This document shows positions 40,208-53,123 of a DNA stretch of 64,000 nucleotides, piece by piece. The first letter of the stretch is position 1. Every line of letters begins with the position of its first letter. The DNA comes from Paracoccus zeaxanthinifaciens ATCC 21588. Its GTDB lineage: Bacteria; Pseudomonadota; Alphaproteobacteria; Rhodobacterales; Rhodobacteraceae. Under the pieces are notes generated by a model. It saw nothing but the letters and a program-made list of their open reading frames with translations. It did not search any database and had not been told where the DNA came from. The stretch is taken from positions 62,001-126,000 of the forward strand of contig NZ_ATUJ01000008.1 of the NCBI RefSeq assembly GCF_000420145.1. Reading direction: 5' to 3'. A program made the position numbers and the translations under genes.

Positions 40208-40807
40208 ATGGCCCATATCGACTACTATCTCGCGACGATCAGCCCCTGGTGTTACCTTGCCGGCACACGGCTGGAAGAGGTCGCGGCACGTCACGGCGCC
40301 ACGATCACCTACAAGCCGCTGGACGTGATCCAGCTGTTCGACCGCACCGGCGGCGTCGGCCCCGCCAAGCGCCACCCGAACCGGCAGGAGTACCGCAACC
40401 AGGAAATCCCGCGTTGGGCCGAACATCTGGGCATGGAGATGAACCAGAAACCCGCCTTCTGGCCGGTAAACATGGCGCCGTCCTCCTATGCGGTCATCGC
40501 GGCGCAGAAGGCCGGCGGCGGCGATCTGGGCGGGCTGGTCCACGGCATCATGCGCGCCTGCTGGGCCGAGGAACGCGACATCAGCGACGACGCCGTGCTG
40601 CGCGACGTGCTGGGCGCGCATGGCTTCGATCCGAACCTGGTGGACAGCGGCCTTCTGGTCGGGGCGGAAACCTATGCCCGCAACCTCGAAGAGGCCGTGG
40701 CGGCGGGGGCCTTCGGCACGCCCTTCTACATCGTGCGCGAGACCGACCAGCGCTTCTGGGGACAGGACCGGATCGACTTCCTCGACCGGCATCTGGCCGC
40801 GCTATGA
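40208..40807 (+). CDS. 2-hydroxychromene-2-carboxylate isomerase / DsbA-family protein
   Basis: A 199-residue thioredoxin-fold protein of the kappa-class GST/HCCA isomerase group, which uses glutathione. The active-site segment is ISPWCYLAG near residue 11-19, the cis-Pro loop is FGTPFYIV, and the carboxy motif is FWGQDRIDFLDRHL. Family members isomerise intermediates of naphthalene-type degradation, but no such pathway is nearby, so the substrate is open. It overlaps the hydrolase gene by four bases (ATGA). Confidence 0.85.
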   Translation: MAHIDYYLATISPWCYLAGTRLEEVAARHGATITYKPLDVIQLFDRTGGVGPAKRHPNRQEYRNQEIPRWAEHLGMEMNQKPAFWPVNMAPSSYAVIAAQKAGGGDLGGLVHGIMRACWAEERDISDDAVLRDVLGAHGFDPNLVDSGLLVGAETYARNLEEAVAAGAFGTPFYIVRETDQRFWGQDRIDFLDRHLAAL

Positions 40808-41568
40808 GCGGCATCCACCTGCGCCACTGGCCCGGCGACGAGGATCGCCCGGGCCTTGCGCTGCACTGCATGATGGCAAGCGGATCCTATTGGGGGCCGG
40901 TCGCGCAGGCGCTTGGCGGGCGGCTGGACCTGCGCGGCTTCGACATGCCGGGCCATGGCCGAAGCGACCCCTGGACCCCGGCCGAGGGCGATCCGGATTT
41001 CCACACCGCCGTCACGCGGATCGCGGCCAGCTTCATCCAGCGGCCGCTGGACATCGTGGGCCACAGCATCGGCGCGACCGTGGCGCTGCGCATCGCCGTC
41101 GCCGCCCCCGAGGCCGTGCGCAGCCTGACCCTGGTGGAACCCGTGCTGTTCGCCGCCGCGCCCAGCCCCGAACAGGACGCGCGGGACGCCGAGATGGCGG
41201 CCATGCTGGAACGCGGGGATATCGAAGGCGCGGCGCGCAGCTTCCTGTCGGTCTGGGGCGGTCCGCAGCCGGACGCCCTGCCCGCCCCGATACGCGACCA
41301 GATCGCGCTGGTCGCGGACACCGGGGACACGCTGCGCAACGATGCCGCGCGCATCCTGCGCGACGGCGGCCTGGAATCCATCGACGCGCCGGTGATGATC
41401 GTGACGGGCAACGACAGCCCCACGGTCGTCCACGACATCGCCGATGCGCTGGCCGCGCGGCTGCAGGATGTCGGTCGGGCCTCGGTACCGGGTGCGGGGC
41501 ACATGCTGCCCATCACCCATCCCGATCAACTGGCAGGTCTGATCGACGTGAACCTCGATCGGGCCTGA
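40804..41568 (+). CDS. Alpha/beta hydrolase
   Basis: A 254-residue alpha/beta-fold hydrolase. The opening LALHCMMASGSYWGPVAQAL gives the oxyanion region; the nucleophile elbow is VGHSIGATVAL near residue 88, and the catalytic His is in GAGHMLPITHPDQ. It is translationally coupled to the HCCA isomerase-like gene, which suggests that both act on the same aromatic or glutathione-linked metabolite (inference). Confidence 0.85.
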   Translation: MSGIHLRHWPGDEDRPGLALHCMMASGSYWGPVAQALGGRLDLRGFDMPGHGRSDPWTPAEGDPDFHTAVTRIAASFIQRPLDIVGHSIGATVALRIAVAAPEAVRSLTLVEPVLFAAAPSPEQDARDAEMAAMLERGDIEGAARSFLSVWGGPQPDALPAPIRDQIALVADTGDTLRNDAARILRDGGLESIDAPVMIVTGNDSPTVVHDIADALAARLQDVGRASVPGAGHMLPITHPDQLAGLIDVNLDRA

Positions 41569-41571
41569 GCG

Positions 41572-41925
41572 TCAGAGGATGAAGTCGTGTTCGTCCGGAA
41601 GCGCGCCGATGGCCGTCCAGCCCACGCGCATCCGGGCGATCCGCGTATCGCCCCAGGTGTGGAACACGATGTCGAAGCCGGCGGCCGTCACGTTCTCGGG
41701 ACGCAGGTCGCCCCGCTGGTTGCGGTCGCTGTCCAGGTCCCACATCGTCACCGACAGCTGAACGACGGGCGGGCGCAGGAAGCGCTCGGGAAAGTCGATA
41801 TGGGCGCGGACCTCGCGGTCGCCGGTCTCGGTCCAGAAAGGTCCGCTCGTGTCGAAATCCGTCACGAGCATTTCCTGCCCCTGCAGGATCCCCAATTCGC
41901 CAGTATTGACACGCAGCATCTTCAT
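41572..41925 (-). CDS. H-type lectin domain protein
   Basis: A 117-residue protein whose second half (FPERFLRPPVVQLSVTMWDL, ENVTAAGFDIVFHTWGDT, VGWTAIG) closely follows the H-type lectin fold known from Helix pomatia agglutinin and discoidins, which bind N-acetylgalactosamine as trimers. There is no signal peptide, so it is cytoplasmic or exported by another route. It lies just downstream of the atp operon terminator on the same strand. The first ATG directly abuts a GGGGGGA site; Met3 (41919) has better spacing. The sugar ligand and role are unknown. Confidence 0.8.
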   Translation of the reverse strand: MKMLRVNTGELGILQGQEMLVTDFDTSGPFWTETGDREVRAHIDFPERFLRPPVVQLSVTMWDLDSDRNQRGDLRPENVTAAGFDIVFHTWGDTRIARMRVGWTAIGALPDEHDFIL

Positions 41926-41974
41926 TCCCCCCGGAGGCGTCGATCATGCACGCTTAACCGATTGGGTGCCATAA

Positions 41975-42002
41975 GAAAAAGCCCCGGCGCGAACGCCGGG
42001 GC
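41975..42002 (-). terminator. Intrinsic terminator of the atp operon
   Basis: GCCCCGGCG / CGCCGGGGC stem with a CGAA loop, followed on the minus strand by TTTTTCTTAT. This is the best intrinsic terminator in the window. Confidence 0.9.
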
Positions 42003-42027
42003 CTTGCAATCAACCGAAGGCTGACGA

Positions 42028-42477
42028 TCAGTCGGGCACGGTCGCCGAATTCGGGTCCAGCCCGATATGCGACCCGAGCGCCTGCATGTCGCCCAGAAGC
42101 TTGACGGCGGCGGTCACGACCTCTTCGCCGACATGCTCGCGACGGTCCTGCGCCGAGCGGTGAACCCGGTGCGCGTCGCGCATCATCTCGTCGAAGACTT
42201 CCTGCGTGACTTCCTCGCGCGGGTGACCGCGCTCTGCCAGCAGGCTGACCGAATCCGCGTTGATCTCGGCAAAGCCGCCGGTCACGGCGAATTCCTGCTG
42301 GGCGCCGTCGGCACCCACCAGAACCACCATGCCGGGACGCAGGGTCACGATCGCGGGCGCATGGCCGGGCATGGCGGTCAGATCGCCGTCATTGCCCGGC
42401 AGGCGCACCTCGCGCACGGGAACGGAGACAAGCTTCCGTTCCGGCGACACGAGGTCGAACTGCATGGTATCGGCCAT
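42028..42477 (-). CDS. atpC: ATP synthase F1 subunit epsilon
   Basis: A 149-residue central-stalk subunit. It begins MADTMQFDLVSPERKLVSVP, with LPGNDGDLTAMPGHAPAIVT and GGFAEINADSVSLLAE of the amino-terminal beta sandwich. The carboxy part is longer than usual, after the helical segment, and ends SATVPD. It is the last gene of atpHAGDC. Confidence 0.96.
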   Translation of the reverse strand: MADTMQFDLVSPERKLVSVPVREVRLPGNDGDLTAMPGHAPAIVTLRPGMVVLVGADGAQQEFAVTGGFAEINADSVSLLAERGHPREEVTQEVFDEMMRDAHRVHRSAQDRREHVGEEVVTAAVKLLGDMQALGSHIGLDPNSATVPD

Positions 42478-42486
42478 ATCGCCCCC

Positions 42487-44807
<2,321 letters not shown>

Positions 44808-44819
44808 CTATCCCCCCTC

Positions 44820-46354
<1,535 letters not shown>

Positions 46355-46355
<1 letters not shown>

Positions 46356-46921
46356 TATCCGACCTCTTTCATGACATTCTGCAGGGAGCTGAGCTTCGAG
46401 CGGACCGAGCTGTCGATCATCTGCGAGCCCAACTTGACAATCATGCCGCCGATGAGGGTCTCATCGACGCGCGTGTTCAGCTTGACGGTCTTGCCGGTCT
46501 TCTCGGACAGCGTCGCGACCAGGCGCTGCTGCTGCTCGTCGCTCAGGGCGACGGCGCTGACGACATCGGCAGTGACCTCGCCGCGCTCGGCGGCGATCAG
46601 GTCGCCCAGACGCGCGACCAGTTGCGGCAGCACGAACAGACGGCGGTTCTTCGCCATCAGCTGCAACGTGTTCGACAGCACCGGCGACAGCCCCATCTTC
46701 GCCGCAAGGGCCGCGATGGCGCGACCCTGTTCGTCGCGGCTGTAGATCGGGCTGGAAATCAGGTCGCGCAGCTCGGCGCTGTCCTGAAGCGCTGCATCCA
46801 GATCGGCGGTCTGCTGGGCCAGGGCATCGATGCCCCCTTCGTCCTTCGCGATATCGAAGACGGCCTGCGCATAGCGTCCGGCGATGCTGTGGGACATGGA
46901 AACAGAGTTGGCCACGGTCAT
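46355..46921 (-). CDS. atpH: ATP synthase F1 subunit delta
   Basis: A 188-residue peripheral-stalk subunit connecting F1 to b-subunits. It shows [18 protein letters not shown] at the amino end and [20 protein letters not shown] near the carboxy end. AAAGG directly abuts the ATG at 46921, so the GTG at 46915 has better spacing and may be the real start. F0 genes are not in the window, as expected for this family. Confidence 0.95.
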
Positions 46922-47239
46922 CCTTTACGGTTTGCGCATACCCCGCTGGCGGGCCGGCCATCGTCCGGTCTGTCGCGGGGTGCGGGTCGCGGTCGCACGG
47001 CTTTTGGAGGGCCGTCCGGAAATCACGGCTGTCTCTAGCAGCTTGCCACGGGTCGGGCAACCTTGAAGCGGCATCGCTTTCACGGTTGTGTGACGATCGC
47101 GACACTTAACGACAACAGTGCGCAAACAGGCCCGACAGGCAGGAAAACGCGCGTTCAGGCCCCGATGGGGGTGTCAGCGTGACGCAGGGTAACGGCCCTC
47201 TTGCACATCGTGCAAAACGGGTATTTACAGCGGATGATT
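46922..47239. other. Intergenic region before the atp operon
   Basis: No supported gene in 318 bases. It holds the atp promoter candidate and an inverted repeat TTGCAC-ATC-GTGCAA at 47201-47215. The rest shows no clear signal. Confidence 0.5.
47032..47060 (-). promoter_or_regulatory. Promoter candidate for atpHAGDC
   Basis: TTGCCC, 17 bases, TAGAGA on the minus strand, about 110 bases before atpH. Confidence 0.45.
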
Positions 47240-48010
47240 CTAGCGCCCGCGCGCAAGGGGCGATCCGACGGGGCGCGGACGCGCCACCCCGTCCAGGATC
47301 TCGAGCGGGCTGGGAACGTGGATCTTGACGCCCGGTCCCGCCGGTGCGCGGGTCTGCTTGGCCAGCTCGACCAGGACGACGCCCGCGATCAGCACCCGGC
47401 TGATGCGCGCGCCCGTCGCCTCCCAGAACTGGGCGCCACGCAGCCAGAAGCGCCGGTCGGATGGCGGGATATAGACCGCGGCCCCCTGCCATTCCGGCAA
47501 AAAGCCCGCGCGGCGCAGCTGCGTCTCGACCTGACCCGAGGTGTATGACCGCCCCACGCCGAAGGGCGTGCGGTCCGTCGCGGCCCACAGGCCCGCGCGG
47601 TTCGGCACCATCACCATCATCCGCCCCCCCGGCCCCAGGCAGCGCCAAGCCTCGGCCAGCAATTCGCGGGGATGCTCGCTCGTCTCCAGCCCATGCAGCA
47701 TGACGAGGCGGTCGATGCTGCCGGTCTCGACGGGCCAGGCGGTCTCGTCGCACAGGACGGAATGGTTGGGCTGACCGGCGGGCCATCCCATCACCCCCTG
47801 CGGCCCCGGCATCAACGCCGTCACGCGCCGCGCGGTCGGCAGATAGGGCCGCAGCATCGGCGCGGCAAAGCCGAAGCCCGCGACATTCATCCCCGTGACG
47901 CTGCGGGGCGACCACCTGCCGGTCAATCTGTCGCGCAGAATGCGTTGAACGACACGGCCAAGCGCGCGTTGGTAGTAGAACCGCCGCAGCTGGTCGATAT
48001 CGTGGTGCAT
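47240..48010 (-). CDS. Class I SAM-dependent methyltransferase
   Basis: A 256-residue methyltransferase of the methyltransf_11 type. The glycine-rich SAM loop is degenerate (NVAGFGFAAPMLRPYL near residue 43), and the post-I region is followed by SIDRLVMLHGLETSEHPREL and the LGPGGRMMVMVPNRAG strand. AAAGG lies seven bases before the ATG. It is divergent from gloB over 57 bases, an arrangement common in the family. The methylated substrate is unknown. Confidence 0.85.
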   Translation of the reverse strand: MHHDIDQLRRFYYQRALGRVVQRILRDRLTGRWSPRSVTGMNVAGFGFAAPMLRPYLPTARRVTALMPGPQGVMGWPAGQPNHSVLCDETAWPVETGSIDRLVMLHGLETSEHPRELLAEAWRCLGPGGRMMVMVPNRAGLWAATDRTPFGVGRSYTSGQVETQLRRAGFLPEWQGAAVYIPPSDRRFWLRGAQFWEATGARISRVLIAGVVLVELAKQTRAPAGPGVKIHVPSPLEILDGVARPRPVGSPLARGR

Positions 48011-48067
48011 TGCGCGCGCCTTTCGGTTTTGACAGGCTCAGGTCAGCATAGAAGAAGGGATTTGCCA

Positions 48068-48814
48068 ATGCCGCTGGATCTGGTGACGATCCGTTGTCTC
48101 AAGGACAACTATGCCTATCTGCTCCATGGTCCAGCCGGAACGGCCCTGATCGACGCACCCGAGGCCGCCCCCATCCTGACCGAGCTCGACGCACGCGGCT
48201 GGGGGCTGGACCTGATCCTGCTGACGCATCACCATGACGACCACATCCAGGGCGTGCCCGCGCTGGTGCAGGCGACCGGGGCCAAGGTCGTGGGCGCGGG
48301 CGCGGACAGTCATCGCCTGCCCCCGCTGGACATCGCGGTCGAGGCCGACCGCGACTTCGATCTGCTGGGCGAGACTGTGCAGGTGATCGACGTACCCGGC
48401 CACACGATCGGCCATGTCGCCTTCCACCTGCCCGAAAGCGGCATGGCATTCACTGCCGACAGCCTGATGGCGATGGGCTGCGGGCGCCTGTTCGAGGGCA
48501 CGCCCGACCAGATGTGGCAGGCGCTGTCGCGGCTGAACGCCCTGCCGGGGGACACGCTGATCTGTTCGGGGCACGATTACTGCGCGGGGAACGGTGCCTT
48601 CGCGCTGTCGGTCGATCCGGACAATCCCGCGCTGCACGACCGCCTGGAGGCGCTGCAGGAATCGCGCAGCCCCTGCGCCCCCGCGCCCCTGTCGCTGGAA
48701 CGCGCGACCAATCCCTTCCTGCGCGTGGCCGAGCTGCGCGACAGCCTGCAGATGCCGGACGCGCCCGACGCGCAGGTCTTCGCGAAGCTGCGCCGCATGA
48801 AGGACGAGTTCTGA
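48068..48814 (+). CDS. gloB: Hydroxyacylglutathione hydrolase (glyoxalase II)
   Basis: A 248-residue metallo-beta-lactamase-fold enzyme that frees D-lactate and glutathione in methylglyoxal detoxification. The binuclear metal motif THHHDDH is near residues 53-59; the further ligands are in GHTIGHVAF, AFTADSLMAMGCGRLFEG and CSGHDYCAGN. The carboxy-terminal glutathione-binding helix (NPFLRVAELRDSLQ) is present, so it is a full GloB. Confidence 0.94.
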   Translation: MPLDLVTIRCLKDNYAYLLHGPAGTALIDAPEAAPILTELDARGWGLDLILLTHHHDDHIQGVPALVQATGAKVVGAGADSHRLPPLDIAVEADRDFDLLGETVQVIDVPGHTIGHVAFHLPESGMAFTADSLMAMGCGRLFEGTPDQMWQALSRLNALPGDTLICSGHDYCAGNGAFALSVDPDNPALHDRLEALQESRSPCAPAPLSLERATNPFLRVAELRDSLQMPDAPDAQVFAKLRRMKDEF

Positions 48815-49025
48815 GCCCGCCCGACAATGCGGCACGTGCCGCGGGGGCCGCTTGTTTTCGGCCCCCTGCGACATCATATCTGCATCAATCACCGGAGATT
48901 TGGCAGATCTGTCTGAAAAAGCACTTGATGCCGGGCCAATTCCACCAAATCTTAAAGCTATCATGACAGTCTGGGCAGGTGGGTCCCAAACGCCCATACC
49001 GCCAGCCGACTGACAGGAGACGACC

Positions 49026-51341
49026 GTGCCAAGTTTCTCGACCTCCCTGGAACAGGCCATTCACCAGGCGCTTGCACTGGCGAACGAACATAAACACGAA
49101 CTGGCAACGCTGGAGCATCTGCTGCTTGCGTTGACCGACGAACCCGAGGCGGTGAAGGTCATGCGGGCCTGCAACGTCGATCTGGACGAACTGCGCAAGA
49201 CCCTTGTCGAATTCGTCGAGGACGACCTGTCCACGCTGATCACCGAGGTCGAAGGTTCCGAGGCGGTGCCGACCGCCGCCTTCCAGCGCGTCATCCAGCG
49301 CGCCGCGATCCACGTCCAAAGCTCGGGGCGGCAAGAGGTGACGGGCGCCAACGTGCTTGTCGCGATCTTTGCCGAACGCGAATCCAACGCCGCCTATTTC
49401 CTGCAGGAAATGGACATGACCCGCTATGACGCGGTCAACTTCATCGCCCATGGCGTGGCCAAGAACCCCTCGTTCAACGAACCCCGCAAGGTGGTCGGCA
49501 GCGAAGAGGAAGAGACACAGGAAGCCACGGTCGAGCAGAAGGACGAGACCGCGCTCGGTAAGTATTGCGTCGATCTGAACGCCAAGTCCAAGCAGGGCGA
49601 TGTCGATCCGCTGATCGGCCGCAGCGACGAGGTCGAGCGCGCAATCCAGGTCCTGTGCCGCCGCCGCAAGAACAACCCGCTTCTGGTGGGCGATCCCGGC
49701 GTGGGCAAGACCGCCATCGCCGAAGGACTGGCCAAGAAGATCGTCGAGGGCGAGACCCCCGAGGTTCTGGCCGGCGCCACGATCTTCTCGCTCGACATGG
49801 GCGCGCTTCTGGCGGGCACCCGCTATCGCGGCGATTTCGAGGAGCGTCTGAAGGCGGTCGTCAAGGAACTGGAGCAGCACGAGGACGCGATCCTGTTCAT
49901 CGACGAGATCCATACCGTGATCGGTGCGGGCGCGACCTCGGGCGGGGCGATGGATGCGTCGAACCTGCTGAAGCCCGCGCTGGCGGGCGGCAAGCTGCGC
50001 TGCATGGGCTCGACCACCTACAAGGAATACCGCCAGCACTTCGAGAAGGACCGCGCCCTGTCGCGCCGGTTCCAGAAGATCGACGTGAACGAACCCTCGG
50101 TCCCGGATGCGATCAAGATCCTGATGGGTCTGAAGCCGCATTTCGAGAAGCACCACGACCTGCGCTATACCAACGAGGCGATCAAGACGGCGGTCGAACT
50201 GGCCAGCCGCTACATCAACGACCGCAAGCTGCCCGACAGCGCGATCGATGTGATCGACGAGGCGGGTGCCGCCCAGCACCTGGTCGCGGAATCGAAGCGC
50301 CGCAAGACGATTTCCCCCAAGGAGATCGAGAACGTGGTGTCCAAGATCGCCCGCATCCCGCCGAAGAACGTCAGCAAGAACGACGCCGAGGTGCTTCGCG
50401 ATCTGGACGATGCGCTCAAGCGCGTGGTCTTCGGTCAGGACACGGCCATCGGTGCCCTGTCCAGCGCGATCAAGCTGGCACGTGCCGGTCTGCGCGAACC
50501 CGAGAAGCCCATCGGCAACTACCTGTTTGCCGGTCCCACGGGCGTCGGCAAGACCGAGGTCGCCAAGCAGCTGGCCTCCAGCCTGGGCGTCGAGCTGATC
50601 CGCTTCGACATGTCGGAATACATGGAGAAGCACGCCGTCAGCCGCCTGATCGGCGCGCCTCCGGGCTATGTCGGCTTCGACCAGGGCGGCCTGCTGACCG
50701 ACGGCGTCGACCAGCACCCCCATTGCGTGCTGCTGCTGGACGAGATCGAGAAGGCGCATCCCGACGTCTTCAACATCCTGCTGCAGATCATGGATGCGGG
50801 CCGGCTGACCGACCACAACGGTCGCACGGTCGATTTCCGCAACGTGATCCTGATCATGACCTCGAACGCGGGTGCCGCGGACCAGGCCAAGGCGGCCATC
50901 GGCTTCGGCCGCGACCGCCGCGAGGGCGAGGATACCGCCGCGATCGAGCGGACCTTCACGCCCGAGTTCCGCAACCGTCTGGACGCGATCATCAGCTTCG
51001 CGCCCCTGTCGCGCGACGTGGTGATCCACGTGGTCGAGAAGTTCGTCCTGCAGCTCGAAGCGCAGCTGATGGATCGCAACGTCCATATCGAGCTGACGCC
51101 CGAAGCCGCGAACTGGCTGGCCGAGAAGGGTTACGACGACCGCATGGGCGCCCGCCCGCTTGGCCGCGTGATTCAGGAAAGCATCAAGAAGCCCCTGGCC
51201 GAGGAACTGCTGTTCGGTCGGCTGACCAAGGGCGGCGTGGTGCGCGTCATGATCGAGGACGACAAGCCCGTCTTCGACATCACCGGCCCCGACGCCCCGC
51301 GCATCGGCAAGTCGAAGACGCCGCTTCTGACCGCCGACTGA
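49026..51341 (+). CDS. clpA: ATP-dependent Clp protease ATP-binding subunit ClpA
   Basis: A 771-residue AAA+ unfoldase that feeds substrates to ClpP. The Clp N domain starts [19 protein letters not shown]. The first AAA module has [15 protein letters not shown] near residue 226, and the second has [15 protein letters not shown] near 505. The [14 protein letters not shown] segment, with the insertion typical of ClpA rather than ClpB, is present and no middle coiled-coil is seen. The adaptor clpS is not adjacent. A CTTGAT at 48924 resembles a heat-shock -35, but no good -10 follows. Confidence 0.96.
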   Translation: MPSFSTSLEQAIHQALALANEHKHELATLEHLLLALTDEPEAVKVMRACNVDLDELRKTLVEFVEDDLSTLITEVEGSEAVPTAAFQRVIQRAAIHVQSSGRQEVTGANVLVAIFAERESNAAYFLQEMDMTRYDAVNFIAHGVAKNPSFNEPRKVVGSEEEETQEATVEQKDETALGKYCVDLNAKSKQGDVDPLIGRSDEVERAIQVLCRRRKNNPLLVGDPGVGKTAIAEGLAKKIVEGETPEVLAGATIFSLDMGALLAGTRYRGDFEERLKAVVKELEQHEDAILFIDEIHTVIGAGATSGGAMDASNLLKPALAGGKLRCMGSTTYKEYRQHFEKDRALSRRFQKIDVNEPSVPDAIKILMGLKPHFEKHHDLRYTNEAIKTAVELASRYINDRKLPDSAIDVIDEAGAAQHLVAESKRRKTISPKEIENVVSKIARIPPKNVSKNDAEVLRDLDDALKRVVFGQDTAIGALSSAIKLARAGLREPEKPIGNYLFAGPTGVGKTEVAKQLASSLGVELIRFDMSEYMEKHAVSRLIGAPPGYVGFDQGGLLTDGVDQHPHCVLLLDEIEKAHPDVFNILLQIMDAGRLTDHNGRTVDFRNVILIMTSNAGAADQAKAAIGFGRDRREGEDTAAIERTFTPEFRNRLDAIISFAPLSRDVVIHVVEKFVLQLEAQLMDRNVHIELTPEAANWLAEKGYDDRMGARPLGRVIQESIKKPLAEELLFGRLTKGGVVRVMIEDDKPVFDITGPDAPRIGKSKTPLLTAD

Positions 51342-51380
51342 GGCGATGCGACGGCGGGGGCCGACAGGCCCTCGCGCGAG

Positions 51381-51405
51381 CGCGGCCCCTTCGATGGGGG
51401 CCGCG
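51381..51405 (+). terminator. Terminator after clpA
   Basis: CGCGGCCCC / GGGGCCGCG stem with a seven-base loop between the convergent clpA and pabC genes; a short TTTC occurs a few bases later. Confidence 0.6.
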
Positions 51406-51417
51406 CCCGCTTTCGCT

Positions 51418-52044
51418 TCAGGGGACCAGCCGCGCCGGGATCAGGCCACGCAGCGCATTGCCCATGAACAGGTCGCCTCCCTCCAGGTCGGCGGGATGCA
51501 GCACCTCTTCCTCGGCCCGCCCCGCATCCAGCAAGGATTGCCGCAGCACCCCCGGCAGCAGCCCCGACGACAGCGGAGGCGTCAGCATCCGGCCATTCTT
51601 CCGCAGGAACAGGCTCGTGATGCTCCCCTCGCAGATCTCGCCGCGCTCGTTTCGCAGGATCACCTCGTCGGCGCCTTGCGGCATCGCGGCACGCGCCGCG
51701 TCATAGACATCACGACGCGAGGACTTGATCTGCAGCCAAGGGTCGGAACTGTCCAGCCGCCCGCGCAGCGCGACGCGCCAGGCATCGGGGTTCGGCGGCT
51801 GGACCGCATGGGTCCGCTCGACCCTGCCCCGCGCATCTACCGCGATCCGCAGGCGCAGCACCTCTCCGCGCGGCAGGCCCCCAAAATCGATCGCCCCCTC
51901 GTCCAGCGCGAAGCCCACCGCCGCGCATCCCCGCCGCAGCCGCGCCAGGTGCAACGGCCACAGCGGAACGCTGCCATCCGGTTCCATCCGCATGGTCTCG
52001 AAGATGGTCAGCCCGTCAGGGACTGGCCCAAGAATGCCGATTTG
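51418..52044 (-). CDS. pabC: Aminodeoxychorismate lyase-type aminotransferase class IV
   Basis: A 208-residue PLP enzyme of fold type IV that releases p-aminobenzoate for folate synthesis. LTIFETMRM near residue 13 is the amino motif; the PLP lysine is in LQIKSSRRDVYDAAR, and EVILRNERGEICEGSITSLF is the family signature. The start chosen is GTG at 52044, because GGGAGGAGG lies just upstream; the ATG at 52062 sits before that ribosome site. It overlaps pabB by 37 bases. Confidence 0.85.
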   Translation of the reverse strand, partial: QIGILGPVPDGLTIFETMRMEPDGSVPLWPLHLARLRRGCAAVGFALDEGAIDFGGLPRGEVLRLRIAVDARGRVERTHAVQPPNPDAWRVALRGRLDSSDPWLQIKSSRRDVYDAARAAMPQGADEVILRNERGEICEGSITSLFLRKNGRMLTPPLSSGLLPGVLRQSLLDAGRAEEEVLHPADLEGGDLFMGNALRGLIPARLVP

Positions 52045-53123
52045 CACAGCGCCTCCTCCCATTCGGGTCCGGTCTCGCTGTCATGCACGATGCCGCCGCC
52101 GACATTCAGCCGCAACCGGTCCGGCGCGGAATACCAGGGTGATCGGATCGCCACGCTGAACCGCATCGGTCCCGCCGGATCGACCCAGCCGATGGCCCCG
52201 CAGTAGATCTCTCGCGGTGCGCCCTCCAGCTCGGCGATGATCTCCATCGCGCGGATCTTGGGTGCCCCCGTGATCGAGCCGCAGGGAAACAGCGCGCGCA
52301 GGATCTCGCCCAGGCCCGCGCCATCGACCAGCCGGCCCGTGACCAGCGATACCATCTGATGCACCGTGGCATAGCTTTCGATGGCGAACAGCTCGGGTAC
52401 CTTGACGCTGCCGGGATGACAGATGCGGCTGATGTCGTTGCGCAGCAGATCCACGATCATCAGGTTCTCGGCGCGGTTCTTCTCGGATGCGCGCAGGGCG
52501 TCGGCATTGGCGGCATCCTGCGCCGCGGTCGCCCCGCGCGCGGCGGTGCCCTTCATCGGGCGGGTGGCGATGCGGCGATCCGCATCGACCGCGAAGAACA
52601 GCTCGGGGCTGCGCGACAGGATGACCTGACTGCCCAGATCGACAAAGGCCCCCTCGCCCACCGGCTGACGGTCGGCCAGCGCGGAATAGACGTCCAGCGG
52701 ATCGCCCGAAACCTCGGCCTCCATCGGAAAGGTTAGGTTGATCTGGTAGGTATCGCCCGCCTCGATATAGCGGTGGACCGCCGCGATGGCCGCATCGTAT
52801 CGGGACCGGTCCCACAAGGGGCGCGGCGTTCCGATCCGCACCGGCCCGCCCCGCAGCGCGGGTGCGGGCCGCGGACCGTCGAAGACCCCCATCAGGATCA
52901 GCGGCATCTGCCGCGCCTTTGGCATCAGCCGGTGCAATCGCGGATCCAGCGCATGCCCAAGCTCGTAGGAAAGATACCCCGCCAGCCACCGCCCCTGCGC
53001 CTGCACATCCTCCATCGCGGCCAGCGCCCGCGCGACATCTGCCGGGCCGTCGGCGCGGATCACGGCCTTCGGTGCGTCGAACAGCGTACCGTCGCCCAGG
53101 GGCCCGGTGTCGAAGCGGATCAT
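52008..53123 (-). CDS. pabB: Aminodeoxychorismate synthase component I
   Basis: A 371-residue chorismate-binding enzyme that aminates chorismate with ammonia from PabA. The core reads RPMKGTAARGATAAQDA, SEKNRAENLMIVDLLRNDIS, FPCGSITGAPKIRAMEII and EIYCGAIGWVDPAGPMRFSVAIR. It is shorter at the amino end than E. coli PabB, as in many alphaproteobacteria. It overlaps mfd by ATGA, forming the chain mfd-pabB-pabC. Confidence 0.92.
   Translation of the reverse strand: MIRFDTGPLGDGTLFDAPKAVIRADGPADVARALAAMEDVQAQGRWLAGYLSYELGHALDPRLHRLMPKARQMPLILMGVFDGPRPAPALRGGPVRIGTPRPLWDRSRYDAAIAAVHRYIEAGDTYQINLTFPMEAEVSGDPLDVYSALADRQPVGEGAFVDLGSQVILSRSPELFFAVDADRRIATRPMKGTAARGATAAQDAANADALRASEKNRAENLMIVDLLRNDISRICHPGSVKVPELFAIESYATVHQMVSLVTGRLVDGAGLGEILRALFPCGSITGAPKIRAMEIIAELEGAPREIYCGAIGWVDPAGPMRFSVAIRSPWYSAPDRLRLNVGGGIVHDSETGPEWEEALCKSAFLGQSLTG

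Noticed and set aside
48924..48950. Heat-shock promoter for clpA
   Set aside because: CTTGAT is present, but the expected CTATAT-like -10 at 16-17 bases is CAAATC, too poor to claim.
48885..51086. A 733-codon open frame opposite clpA
   Set aside because: Shadow of clpA with repeated His/Asp/Leu-rich composition; clpA itself has full family motifs.
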